Source of the DNA: Bacteroidaceae bacterium
Lineage (GTDB): Bacteria; Bacteroidota; Bacteroidia; Bacteroidales; Bacteroidaceae
Direction: 5' to 3'
NCBI GenBank assembly: GCA_024401305.1
Contig: JAKSLI010000029.1
Coordinates: 1-38,333, forward strand
DNA: 38,333 bases
How positions within the stretch are numbered: the stretch's first letter is position 1; each line of letters begins with the position of its first letter. The notes beneath the pieces are model-generated. The model was not told the origin of the DNA and made no database searches. It saw nothing but the letters and a program-made list of their open reading frames with translations. Positions 27,201 to 33,885 of the stretch are shown one piece after another. The position numbers were made by a program, and so were the translations under genes.

Positions 27201-28683
27201 CATCAATTCTTATCGCAAGATGACTGATGATTTCCAGCGTCTTACGGTGGAAGAGCTTCGCTATAGACTTTACTGCAATCTGCCGCAGAACAGGAATGTC
27301 GTTGACAGAACCATTGCCGAGGAACTTGCCATACTCAACAAGCGTGTGAAGAACCGTGGTCGTGGTACTTCTGTCCGCCGAATCATCAACCAAACTCGCC
27401 ACATCATCCCGCAACTTTGCCCTTGCATGCTGATGAGTCCGCTGAGCGTGGCGCAATATTTGGAGATGGCGAACTCGCAGTTTGACCTCGTAATCTTTGA
27501 TGAGGCTTCGCAGATGCCTACATCGGAGGCTGTCGGTGCCATCGCACGAGGAAAGGCTGTTGTGGTGGTAGGTGATGCCAAGCAGATGCCGCCAACATCG
27601 TTCTTCCAGTCACAGAACACTTCCGATGACGACGTGACCATCGACGATCTTGATTCCATCCTTGACGACTGCATCTCTCTTTCTATGCCAAGCCGTTATC
27701 TATCATGGCATTACCGTTCGCGCCACGAGAGTCTCATTGCATTCAGTAATACGAATTTCTATGACGGCAGACTCATCACATTCCCATCCGTTGACGATCA
27801 AGACCGTCGTGTTTCGTTGCAGCATGTGGATGGAATATACGATTTCGGCAAGTCGCGCAGCAACAAGTTGGAGGCAAAGGCTATTGTTGATGAAGTGATA
27901 GCCCGACTGGAATCGCAACCGGAACGCAGTATCGGCATCGTAGCTTTCAGCAAGGTTCAGGCATCGCTCATTGACGATATGCTTTCAGATGCTCTTGCCA
28001 AGCGCCCTGAACTGGAGAAGATTGCTTTCGGTGCTGGCACATCCGATAATGATAGTGACTCCAAAGCAGACTCTCACGAAAGTCGCGAACCTCTGTTTGT
28101 AAAGAACCTTGAGAATGTTCAGGGTGATGAGCGCGATGTTATTCTATTCTCTGTAGGCTACGGTCCTGACAAGAATGGCAGGGTGTCGATGAATTTCGGT
28201 CCGCTGAACCAGCAAGGTGGTGAGCGCCGACTTAATGTGGCAGTCTCTCGTGCAAGATATGAGATGAAGGTCTTCTCGTCACTCCATGCCCATCAGATTG
28301 ACCTTCAGCGCACAAATGCCTTGGGCGTTGCCGGCTTGAAGAACTTCCTCGCATACGCGGAATCGGGAATACTCCCTACCCCGATGTCACAGCTATCGGA
28401 AGAGACTCCAGACCCACAGATAATGAAGATTGCCAAACAGCTTCGTGCAGAGGGCAAAGAGGTTGATGTGAATGTAGGACGCTCAAAGTTCAAGATTGAC
28501 ATTGCCGTCGTAGATTCCGAGAACCCTTCGCGCTACACCACCGCCTACATCTCCGACGGCACACGCTATTATGCCACCCCAACAGCCCGCGACCGTGAGA
28601 TCGTACAACCCGCCGTCCTCAAGTCCTTAGGTTGGAATGTTGAACGTATCTGGACTCCCGATATGGAGGGAGCAAACAAGTAA
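24235..28683 (+). CDS. DUF4011-type superfamily 1 helicase with N-terminal transglutaminase-like and C-terminal Vsr/MTES_1575-like domains
   Basis: The product is a 1482-residue putative nucleic acid helicase. Residues about 150-290 look transglutaminase-like: DKLGTCLDLTLLLCSCFEYA (Cys226) and YEGHTVAGVWME (His252). A DUF4011-type region follows from about 380 (LWERKLLDLTLRNSLLNMK). Helicase motifs are Walker A (HGPPGTGKSQT, 661-668 region), Walker B (DLVIFDEASQMP, Asp1089), motif III (VVVGDAKQMPPT), NVQGDERDVILFS (near 1298) and LNVAVSRARYE (about 1330-1340). The C-terminus (FKIDIAVVD, then TAYISDGTRYYA, then ARDREIV and LGWNVERIWTPDM) matches the Vsr/MTES_1575 endonuclease fold, but the usual Glu of the IExDG motif is Ile here. 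Similar DUF4011-helicase-Vsr proteins have been linked to phage defence (Hhe). A defence role is inferred. Confidence 0.92.
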   Translation: MEKEIIIKGAFEGKITMEYQPCVNYAMMLNNCDGFTSFRIQNNQNTGAWENVTIAVSGDMIKPSEVTVKRVLPNDVVAIDQLMLMPDSNKLMALTESVQTSFLLTVTIGETRVLRDSYPLRLMAFDQWQGNASRPEIIASFVTPNHPAIPAIILKASNYLEMATGKNAMDQYFSGDRSYVEAQVESIYKALLDLNLTYVVNPPRYEDEGQRVRLTDKVLGDKLGTCLDLTLLLCSCFEYAGLRSAVVFYEGHTVAGVWMEDETYSEMVDTDCDKLKDWVFDDYAPLVLLESTALTNGQDYEKSKSLARDYLEQNHSDYERLVDIYQARCIKIRPLPHTILSKDGWEIKEMPDYDALFAKLTQRNPYDIHGLATNDKLQGKQRLWERKLLDLTLRNSLLNMKSGKRIIPLKDLSIDDVLSHLVSENLIHDIDEGKDGFATVKELYRAAKNSIEENGANTLFLSVGTMRWYEEGGSRPYFAPVMFLPLEMVRHSSTKYIIRLRDDEALMNITLMEMMRQSFGIEPPVFSQEEMSFDDGDESAFRWKEIFAKLQQSIAEINHQRKTPDAQWEIVEECMIGIFSFSKFVMWHDIHSNPHVLENQPLLRSLIEGRMLLADDAEDTDARQLDHDMQPSDCAIPLSVDSSQLEAIVSSGKGKSFILHGPPGTGKSQTITNMIANALYHNKRVLFVAEKKAALEVVQSRLESIGLAPYCLELHSNKVDKKHFLRQMEDALTMEQPQKIADYEKRSKELYAERMELNSYVEAMHKERKNSLSLYQYINRCVEIEGEMLNLPYAEICNLTIPQIEDICALCRDLDTVQQILGTHPSKHPLLGLYPLENTADNQKEVTAALNTIPALCQRSEEKEQKWWNRWFFKRTSMQILQRSGEWKAFSEVATVDPEIMNSTGSLLSAAKQWNANTDRLRLWYHYSIRAQKLMDYGIPELLEFYLNGNTGESLVNAFLKGYYHRMAMNVLDNESTLRSFNGMLFENIINSYRKMTDDFQRLTVEELRYRLYCNLPQNRNVVDRTIAEELAILNKRVKNRGRGTSVRRIINQTRHIIPQLCPCMLMSPLSVAQYLEMANSQFDLVIFDEASQMPTSEAVGAIARGKAVVVVGDAKQMPPTSFFQSQNTSDDDVTIDDLDSILDDCISLSMPSRYLSWHYRSRHESLIAFSNTNFYDGRLITFPSVDDQDRRVSLQHVDGIYDFGKSRSNKLEAKAIVDEVIARLESQPERSIGIVAFSKVQASLIDDMLSDALAKRPELEKIAFGAGTSDNDSDSKADSHESREPLFVKNLENVQGDERDVILFSVGYGPDKNGRVSMNFGPLNQQGGERRLNVAVSRARYEMKVFSSLHAHQIDLQRTNALGVAGLKNFLAYAESGILPTPMSQLSEETPDPQIMKIAKQLRAEGKEVDVNVGRSKFKIDIAVVDSENPSRYTTAYISDGTRYYATPTARDREIVQPAVLKSLGWNVERIWTPDMEGANK

Positions 28684-28715
28684 CAATTCCCTAATTCACA
28701 AATCAATATAGAAAC

Positions 28716-28757
28716 AAAAGGCGGGAAGTTGGTAGTGATACCGACTTCCCGCCTTTT
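28716..28757 (+). terminator. Strong intrinsic terminator after the helicase gene
   Basis: A GC-rich stem of about 15 bp (AAAGGCGGGAAGT... / ...ACTTCCCGCCTTT) ends in TTTTT, 32 bp after the stop codon. Confidence 0.9.
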
Positions 28758-28804
28758 TGCGTTTGTAAGAATCCTTTCTTTGGAAGGTTTCATTTGAGAA
28801 AGTA

Positions 28805-28840
28805 AAAGTTTGGCAAGTCATTGGAAACTTGCCAAACTTT
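28805..28840 (-). terminator. Terminator for the leftward 62-residue peptide gene
   Basis: The stem AAAGTTTGGCAAGT/ACTTGCCAAACTTT with an 8-base loop lies 13 bp after the leftward stop codon; on the minus strand it is followed by a T-rich stretch (TTTTACTTTC). Confidence 0.75.
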
Positions 28841-28853
28841 ACTCACAAGCATC

Positions 28854-29042
28854 TTAGAATGACTTGTTGCTCATTGTGCTAACAACTTCTTCCTTGCTTT
28901 CCTTTGCAGGGATGAAAGCATTATGATGCTTTGACAACTGAATGTGGTTGCCTTCCTGGTTGAATACAGAGCCGACGAGGATAGCGTTCTCTGTTGCCAC
29001 TTCAGTCTTAGTCATCTGTGGCTTTACATAAAAGTTTTTCAT
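28854..29042 (-). CDS. 62-residue hypothetical peptide with MKxFYxKPQ start
   Basis: The peptide begins MKNFYVKPQMTKTEVATEN, then AILVGSV, and has no signal peptide, Cys or membrane span. Small Bacteroidota proteins with an MK-x-x-Y-x-KP-x start and an I/L-L-x-G-S stretch after about 20 residues are common, often beside secreted-protein genes; no function is known to me. The second half is polar and charged (HHNAFIPAKESKEEVVSTMS). It lies 114 bp downstream of the large secreted-protein gene on the same strand and has its own terminator, so it may be the last gene of that transcript. Being so short, it depends on the recognisable N-terminal pattern for support. Confidence 0.7.
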   Translation of the reverse strand: MKNFYVKPQMTKTEVATENAILVGSVFNQEGNHIQLSKHHNAFIPAKESKEEVVSTMSNKSF

Positions 29043-29112
29043 ATTCGTTGAAATTTTAATTTATAATTTTTCACTTTTAATTTTTACTTCACAAGCACCT
29101 TGGCTACGCCTA

Positions 29113-29135
29113 AGTTCTTCCCGTTCGGAAGAACT
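29113..29135. other. Hairpin between the leftward secreted-protein gene and the small peptide gene
   Basis: The stem AGTTCTTCC/GGAAGAACT with a 5-base loop has no T-run on the minus strand, so it may be a processing or attenuation structure and not a full terminator. Confidence 0.5.
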
Positions 29136-29156
29136 CAAGCGAGCTTGGTTCTTCGC

Positions 29157-31529
29157 TTACTTATTCAGAACTTTCTTGCCGTTCTTTACAACGATACCCT
29201 TGTAGCTTTCGTTTACGCGAACGCCGTTGAGGTTGTAAGCATTCTGCATTGTGCTTTCATTCTTGACTGAAGAAATGCCTGTAGCGTCATCCTCGAAGAG
29301 GTAAGCAGCCTTAGCCTTAGCAACAGCTTCTTCACCTTCGATAACGAGGTAAGCCTTGTGAGCACCGTTCACGAATGCAGCACCTGTTGGGTTCATCCAA
29401 TAGAAACCTACGCTACCGAGGTCGTTCTCCTCGTTGAGAGTGAGAGCGTAGAACTTCTTGCTTTCGTCAGCAGGGAGCTGAGTCTCGTAGTCAGTACCGA
29501 GGAGAGCATTGTCTGAGTAAACAGAAGTTGAGTTAACGGCAGTGAGATAGTGGTCACCCTTAGCAGCCTTGATAACAGCACCTGTGTTAGCAGGGATGAT
29601 ACCGTCCTCAATCTCAACGAGCTTCTCTTCTGTCTTGCTGAAGATGTAAGCAGTAGCCTCTTCGCCTACCTGGTAAGCCATTGAAGAATCGTAGAATGAA
29701 GCGTAGCGAGCAGCAGAAACAGGGATTTCCAAAACAGCACTTTCTACATTGAATGTGAGGTTAGAGTGAGCTGGGCTTTCAGCGTAACCAGCGTTCACCT
29801 TCTGTACCATTGTCATATCGCCAGCCTCCATGTTTGCAACCATACCAGCAGGGATGTTAACTTCATAAAGACCTGTAGCGAGAGCTGGAGCGAAGTTTAC
29901 TACGAGCTTGCCTTCAGCAACCTTCGCAGAAACAACAGGAGCGATGTCGTCGTAGTAAGTGCGCTTAGCAGTTGCACCTTCGCCTTCACCTGTGATTACC
30001 TCTGTGTAACGCTTTACAGTGATAGCAGAAGCGTCGCCGATGAGAGCAGCAGCCTGACCGAACTCGCCCTTGTAAGAGACAGTGATCTCATTGAGTCTCT
30101 CAACGCAGTCGAGCATGTGGTTTGGAGTTGGAGTGATCTCGTCTGTAGTCATCACGTATGGCTTGAGAGTAACGTTCTTGAAGCCTGTTACAGAGAAGTG
30201 GATTGTGATAGCCTCGTTCACCTTGTCGCCAGTACCAACGAAGAGACCTTCTGGGATTGTCATGGTGTATTCACCGTTTATGAGTTCTGGGTAAGCGATA
30301 GCTGTGCGACCGTCAACCTTTGCGAACAATTTTGCAGGAAGAGTGAGGTTCTTATAGCGATAGTTTACGCCCTCTGTTGTATTTGTAAGTGAAATACCAG
30401 AAGCCTTAGACTCGTCGATGCTGTTTACAACCTCGTTGAACTCGATTTCTACAGTGATGTTAGACTCTGAAACCAAGCCCTTCTCTGGGTCAGTCTTGTC
30501 CTGAGAGTACTGGCCAGAAGCTGTATATTTGTAAGTAAGACCTTCTGCTGGAGTCTGCTTCTTGATAGTGAGGTAAGGGTTGGCAGCCTCTGTTACAGTG
30601 AGGGTGAAATCGTATGCAGGAGTCTTGTTGCCTTCCTTTGTAGTGTAGAGACCGTAAGGGAGGTGAACTGTGTAAACGTCTGCCTTGATGTCGTAAGGGA
30701 AGAAGAGACGGATAGTGTGTGAAGCATACAATGTACCGAATGAACCAGAACCGCTTACACCGCCTTCACCGAGGTCAGTTGCCTCGTAAACGAGAGAGTA
30801 GCTTGCTACCTGTGACTTGTTGCCGTTAGCGCCAAGTACTGTAACGAACTGCTTGAGAACCTCTTCTGGCTTAGCGTTGAGATCAGAACCTGGTTTGTCG
30901 TAAGGGAGTTCCTCGCTTACTTCAAGGTCAACATAGAAGTTCTTTGTTACAGAACCCTCTGCAAGTGAAGTTGTACCTGTAGGAGCAGCGAATGTAACAG
31001 CAGTTACACCTGTAGGCTCTTCCATCTTCTCAACTTTCTCGAACACAGCGTAGCGTGTGAGCTTTGTAGGCTTAGCTTCAGTGTTGTCTTGATAAGGTGA
31101 AGATGTAGTACTTTTGTACCAATAGTAGTCGCCTACCTTGTTAGCCTCGTTTGGAGCGTAGCTTGAAGATGCTGGCTTCCAAGATGCACTTGAAGGTTGT
31201 TGAGTTCCCCAACCGATGAAGTTGTAGCCCTCGTTAGCTTTTACGTAATAGTAGTAATCCTGCTTGCAGCTTGCAGCAGCACCAAAGTGATAGATAGGGT
31301 CTGTTGTGATTTCCTCTGCTACAGCCGCAATCTGTGACTCGTCTGTCACTAATTCTGTTGACACATAAATCTGACCACATTCAGTACTTGTGGTAGAAGT
31401 ACCCTTGACTGCCATCTTGTAGATAGCCTGTGTCCAGCAAGTGTAGTCCTTAGCCATAGCCTGTGTAGAGCACAGAGTGCAGAGCAACAGGAGTGCAAGA
31501 TGCTGAACCTTAAAAAGTTTACTTAACAT
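29157..31529 (-). CDS. Large secreted protein (790 aa) with repeated beta modules and T9SS-like tail
   Basis: The product has a signal peptide (MLSKLFKVQHLALLLLCTLC, then STQAMA) and a T9SS-like tail (AYNLNGVRVNESY then KGIVVKNGKKVLNK) close to those of the 10311 and 12182 products. The N-terminal part (about 27-160) is rich in Tyr, Ser and Thr, with YNFIGWGTQQPS and RYAVFEKVEK. It continues into three beta modules sharing a Y-x-V/M-x-(L/I)P-x-G strand: DVYTVHLPYGLYTTKEGN, GEYTMTIPEGLFVGTGD and GLYEVNIPAGMVANMEAGD. The same pattern occurs in the 1531-residue protein, so the two are built from related modules. No catalytic motif is seen. A surface adhesion or binding role is inferred. Confidence 0.87.
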   Translation of the reverse strand: MLSKLFKVQHLALLLLCTLCSTQAMAKDYTCWTQAIYKMAVKGTSTTSTECGQIYVSTELVTDESQIAAVAEEITTDPIYHFGAAASCKQDYYYYVKANEGYNFIGWGTQQPSSASWKPASSSYAPNEANKVGDYYWYKSTTSSPYQDNTEAKPTKLTRYAVFEKVEKMEEPTGVTAVTFAAPTGTTSLAEGSVTKNFYVDLEVSEELPYDKPGSDLNAKPEEVLKQFVTVLGANGNKSQVASYSLVYEATDLGEGGVSGSGSFGTLYASHTIRLFFPYDIKADVYTVHLPYGLYTTKEGNKTPAYDFTLTVTEAANPYLTIKKQTPAEGLTYKYTASGQYSQDKTDPEKGLVSESNITVEIEFNEVVNSIDESKASGISLTNTTEGVNYRYKNLTLPAKLFAKVDGRTAIAYPELINGEYTMTIPEGLFVGTGDKVNEAITIHFSVTGFKNVTLKPYVMTTDEITPTPNHMLDCVERLNEITVSYKGEFGQAAALIGDASAITVKRYTEVITGEGEGATAKRTYYDDIAPVVSAKVAEGKLVVNFAPALATGLYEVNIPAGMVANMEAGDMTMVQKVNAGYAESPAHSNLTFNVESAVLEIPVSAARYASFYDSSMAYQVGEEATAYIFSKTEEKLVEIEDGIIPANTGAVIKAAKGDHYLTAVNSTSVYSDNALLGTDYETQLPADESKKFYALTLNEENDLGSVGFYWMNPTGAAFVNGAHKAYLVIEGEEAVAKAKAAYLFEDDATGISSVKNESTMQNAYNLNGVRVNESYKGIVVKNGKKVLNK

Positions 31530-31614
31530 AGTTTTTAGTTTTTTGTGAATATAAATTGCTTAATTTTTGAACATAACGGGTTATTCTTATAAAGGCATGT
31601 TTAGTTTTGCTCCG

Positions 31615-31622
31615 CAAATTTA
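31615..31622 (-). promoter_or_regulatory. Candidate -7 element of the leftward secreted-protein gene
   Basis: On the minus strand the site reads TAAATTTG, about 85 bases before the ATG at 31529. A -33 TTG at the usual distance is not clear. Confidence 0.45.
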
Positions 31623-31739
31623 CACAATTTTTTATTTTTTTAAACATTTTCGAACATTTTGTGTTCATTTTGCCATTATTTTTATGATAAATGTTAGCAA
31701 TTGTCATTTTTGCTTTGCTCCGTTAGGTTCTGAGAATCC

Positions 31740-31840
31740 GTTTTTCCTTGCATAGGAAGGAAAGTTGTCATCCTTAGCGGGAAAGTTTTCCTTTATATGG
31801 AAGGAAAGTTTTCCTTGCCTTAAAGAAAGGTCGAGGAAAA
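31740..31840. repeat. Short repeats with GGAAAGTT core in a gene-free stretch
   Basis: The 501-bp gap between the divergent genes (31530-32030) is AT-rich. It holds GGAAAGTT at 31759, 31780 and 31803, spaced 21 and 23 bp, each near a TCCTT or TTTCCTT that could pair with it. Another copy lies at 23507, upstream of the LytTR gene. They could be binding sites or degenerate intergenic repeats. No ORF in this gap is convincing. Confidence 0.5.
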
Positions 31841-31873
31841 GTACGAATTTATGTAATTTTTCCACGAAAAGCC

Positions 31874-31904
31874 TTGGCTGTTTGAAGAAATTCCCCTAAC
31901 TTTG
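31874..31904 (+). promoter_or_regulatory. Bacteroidota-type promoter of the DUF6078-like gene
   Basis: TTG at 31874-31876 and TAACTTTG at 31897-31904 are 20 bp apart. The leader to the ATG at 32031 is about 120 bases, longer than for neighbouring genes, which leaves room for leader control. Confidence 0.7.
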
Positions 31905-32030
31905 CACCAGCAAAAGCAACAACAAGTATCACTATCAACGTCTGATTTTCAAGCATTTACGGAACACATCAAAGATGCTTGAAATCTCAACGAGAATCAC
32001 AACAAAAATCAAAACACATAACTTACAATT

Positions 32031-32447
32031 ATGAAAGAAGAATACAAGAACGTGGCACTTTGCAGCAGCAATGGCTGCAAGGTTGCCGACCTTTGCCGCA
32101 GGGCAATGGGATACAAGACAATCAGCAAAGAGGACAAGACGCTCAAGATGGTCAATCCTATGCTGACAACCAACGACGAGAGCTGTCCGATGTATTCACA
32201 TCTTGTAACAGTTCGCTTTGCAAAGGGCTTCATGAAGTTGCAAGGCGAAATGTCCAGAACCAAGTTCGATGCCCTAAAGCAAAAACTGCTGGCTCACTAT
32301 GGCAAGAACCCATATTACGAGATGCGCAAAGGCACTCGATTGATTTCTCCTGAGGACCAGAGGTTTATAGCCAAAGCCGTCAGCAATATGGACGCAAACA
32401 TATCAGATCCTTTCGACGAATATGTGGAGCAGGAGGTATGGAAGTAA
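32031..32447 (+). CDS. DUF6078-like small cytoplasmic protein
   Basis: The 138-residue product has no signal peptide. Three Cys near the N-terminus (ALCSSNGCKVADLCRRAMGY) and one in ESCPMYSHLVTVRFAKGF form a pattern that could bind a metal. The C-terminal half (KFDALKQKLLAHYGKNPYYE, then MRKGTRLISPEDQRFI) resembles DUF6078 proteins of Bacteroidales, as I remember that family: Cys-rich start, VRFAKGF strand, YY-x-(M/Y)RKG-x-RLISP segment. The function of the family is not known. The gene has its own promoter and long leader, and starts the accessory-looking stretch. Confidence 0.72.
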   Translation: MKEEYKNVALCSSNGCKVADLCRRAMGYKTISKEDKTLKMVNPMLTTNDESCPMYSHLVTVRFAKGFMKLQGEMSRTKFDALKQKLLAHYGKNPYYEMRKGTRLISPEDQRFIAKAVSNMDANISDPFDEYVEQEVWK

Positions 32448-32640
32448 ACGTAATCCTTATCGTCTTTTTGCTCTTTTGAACGACGTGATAAGAACTCAAA
32501 CATAATTAATATTAAGTTTTTAAGGATTTGAATGCAGAAATGTCCTGTCTCCTCTGCCTCCAAAACGATATGGATAAGAATGACAAACTTATAGGCAGAT
32601 AGACAAAAATCATAAAAATATAATCTAAGACACACTTTTA

Positions 32641-32672
32641 TTTGCATAATCCAAAATATAAATGTATTTTTG
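32641..32672 (+). promoter_or_regulatory. Bacteroidota-type promoter of the retropepsin pair
   Basis: TTTG at 32641-32644 and TATTTTTG at 32665-32672 are 20 bp apart, an excellent match. The leader to the ATG at 32740 is about 60 bases. The remaining gap (32448-32640) shows nothing else convincing. Confidence 0.78.
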
Positions 32673-32739
32673 CAGAGCAAAAAGTTTGGGAACAGCCAAA
32701 CAATAGTATTCTCTATACAAAAACAATCATCAAAACAAG

Positions 32740-32904
32740 ATGGAACAGTTCACAGTTAATCTAACCAAAACCTACACCAAGGTACAGCCAGAGAACGTCA
32801 TCCACAAATGCCGTTCTGGGTATGTGCGTGTTAAGAACGTGCGCTTGTACCAAGAAATACCAGCCTCGGATTGCATCAACGGAACATTCCAATTGGCAAA
32901 ATAA
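32740..32904 (+). CDS. 54-residue hypothetical protein, first gene of the retropepsin operon
   Basis: An ATG 60-70 bases after the promoter opens a 54-codon frame: MEQFTVNLTKTYTKVQPENV, then IHKCRSGYVRVKNVRLYQEI, then PASDCINGTFQLAK. It ends 4 bp before the ATG of the retropepsin gene, so coupled translation is likely. The leader is A-rich (AACAATCATCAAAACAAG), a typical Bacteroidota start region. The peptide is basic and beta-prone with two Cys, no signal peptide and no family I recognise. It could be a partner, inhibitor or substrate of the protease, but nothing in the sequence decides this. The main support is position: it sits exactly between a good promoter and the next gene. Confidence 0.65.
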   Translation: MEQFTVNLTKTYTKVQPENVIHKCRSGYVRVKNVRLYQEIPASDCINGTFQLAK

Positions 32905-32908
32905 CTCC

Positions 32909-33361
32909 ATGGCTGTATTCACACAAGACTACGACTATCAAGCTGAAGCAATCGTCACCACCTGTGCTATCACGCCAGCTGTTGAACTTGACGAAAACTT
33001 TACAGTGCCACAGATCTATCGAACTGAAAACGCTATGTGGGACACAGGAGCAACAAATTGTCTTATCTCGCGTAAGCTGATAGAAGCTCTTCACCTTGAA
33101 CCCATTGGACAATGCAACCTTTCTGATGCTTCATCAGAGGAAGATGAAGTTGCAGATGTCTATCTCGTTCACTTAGGACTTCCAACGGGGCAGATTGTTC
33201 GCAACGTGCAAGCAGCCTTCACCCCATCACGAGACTATGACTTTGTCATCGGAATGGACGTTATTACTCAAGGTGACTTTGCAATTACCAACAAAGACAA
33301 CCAAACCGTATTTTCCTATCAGCGACCAGCTCAAGAGCACATTCGCTTCGAAGAACGATAA
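32909..33361 (+). CDS. Single-domain retropepsin-like aspartic protease
   Basis: The ATG at 32909 is chosen over an upstream in-frame start (32822) because it follows the 54-codon gene by 4 bp and fits the family N-terminus. The 150-residue product has the catalytic motif AMWDTGATNCLIS (Asp45-Thr-Gly-Ala) and the conserved DFVIGMDVITQGDFAITN segment (about 111-128), then a C-terminal strand TVFSYQRP. One catalytic Asp per chain means it should act as a homodimer, as viral proteases do. No signal peptide is present, so it is cytoplasmic. Related small bacterial retropepsins are known but their substrates are mostly unknown. It ends in a strong terminator. Confidence 0.9.
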   Translation: MAVFTQDYDYQAEAIVTTCAITPAVELDENFTVPQIYRTENAMWDTGATNCLISRKLIEALHLEPIGQCNLSDASSEEDEVADVYLVHLGLPTGQIVRNVQAAFTPSRDYDFVIGMDVITQGDFAITNKDNQTVFSYQRPAQEHIRFEER

Positions 33362-33435
33362 GTTCTGCACAAAACTCATTCAAACAAAGTAAAGTCCAAC
33401 GGATTTATAGGTTTCTCATGTGCTTTGCATGATAC

Positions 33436-33479
33436 AAAATATCCCGACCTTCAAGCAAATGTGAAGGTCGGGATATTTT
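33436..33479. terminator. Strong bidirectional terminator between the retropepsin and DUF5763-like genes
   Basis: An 18-bp perfect stem (AAAATATCCCGACCTTCA and its reverse complement) with an 8-base loop has A and T runs on both flanks. It serves the rightward retropepsin gene and the leftward lipoprotein gene. Confidence 0.9.
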
Positions 33480-33583
33480 AGTTTTATGATTCAAGAAGAG
33501 TTCTTATGGTGCTATTTCTGCAGTGGGTCAGGAACTTGTCACTTGCCCCTTTCATTCCCATTCTCGTCAATTACCTACAAAAT

Positions 33584-33847
33584 CTATTGATGCTGCCAGC
33601 AATAGTTGCTGCCTCTTTCCGCATTCCTACTGCATGGTTTTCCGCTTTTTGTTGTCGCCTGGCATTTGTCGTATTCTGGGTTATGGAGAGAGCAATAACT
33701 AGAATTGCCCTCAACCTCCAACTGACACCTTGTGCCTTTCTGGGTTGTAGCAATACATTGCTCGTCAGACGATGACGCAACCTTAGGCTTGCCAGAGGAG
33801 CAAGCGATGGTGCAGAGTATGATTGATAGGGTAAGGAGTTGTTTCAT
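33584..33847 (-). CDS. Small lipoprotein with two DUF5763-like Cys/His repeats
   Basis: The 87-residue product has a lipoprotein signal (MKQLLTLSIILCTIAC, acceptor Cys at 16), a Ser/Lys linker and two copies of a 26-28 residue repeat: QCIATTQKGTRCQLEVEG...SYCSLH and KCQATTKSGKPCSRNAERG...NYCWQH. Each repeat has three Cys and one His in matching places, a likely zinc site. The pattern is that of DUF5763-type proteins, whose role is unknown. An envelope location with two metal sites is inferred. A rightward frame over the same bases is rejected, because only this frame shows a signal and repeats. Confidence 0.85.
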   Translation of the reverse strand: MKQLLTLSIILCTIACSSGKPKVASSSDEQCIATTQKGTRCQLEVEGNSSYCSLHNPEYDKCQATTKSGKPCSRNAERGSNYCWQHQ

Positions 33848-33885
33848 AATAATAGAGTCGTTTTTCGCAAAAATGGTTAATAGCG

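Noticed and set aside
29766-30392. Rightward 208-codon frame over the leftward secreted-protein gene
   Set aside because: It is antisense to a gene with a signal peptide, repeated modules and a sorting tail; no independent support.
32448-32500. Terminator after the DUF6078-like gene
   Set aside because: CTTATC/GATAAG can pair only across a long loop with mismatches, and no T-run follows.
32822-32908. Longer start for the retropepsin gene
   Set aside because: It would overlap the 54-codon frame and adds a Cys-rich stretch not seen in the family; the ATG at 32909 is 4 bp after the previous stop.
33506-33775. Rightward hydrophobic 89-codon frame opposite the DUF5763-like lipoprotein
   Set aside because: The leftward frame has a lipobox and two conserved Cys/His repeats; the hydrophobic look of the other strand follows from that.
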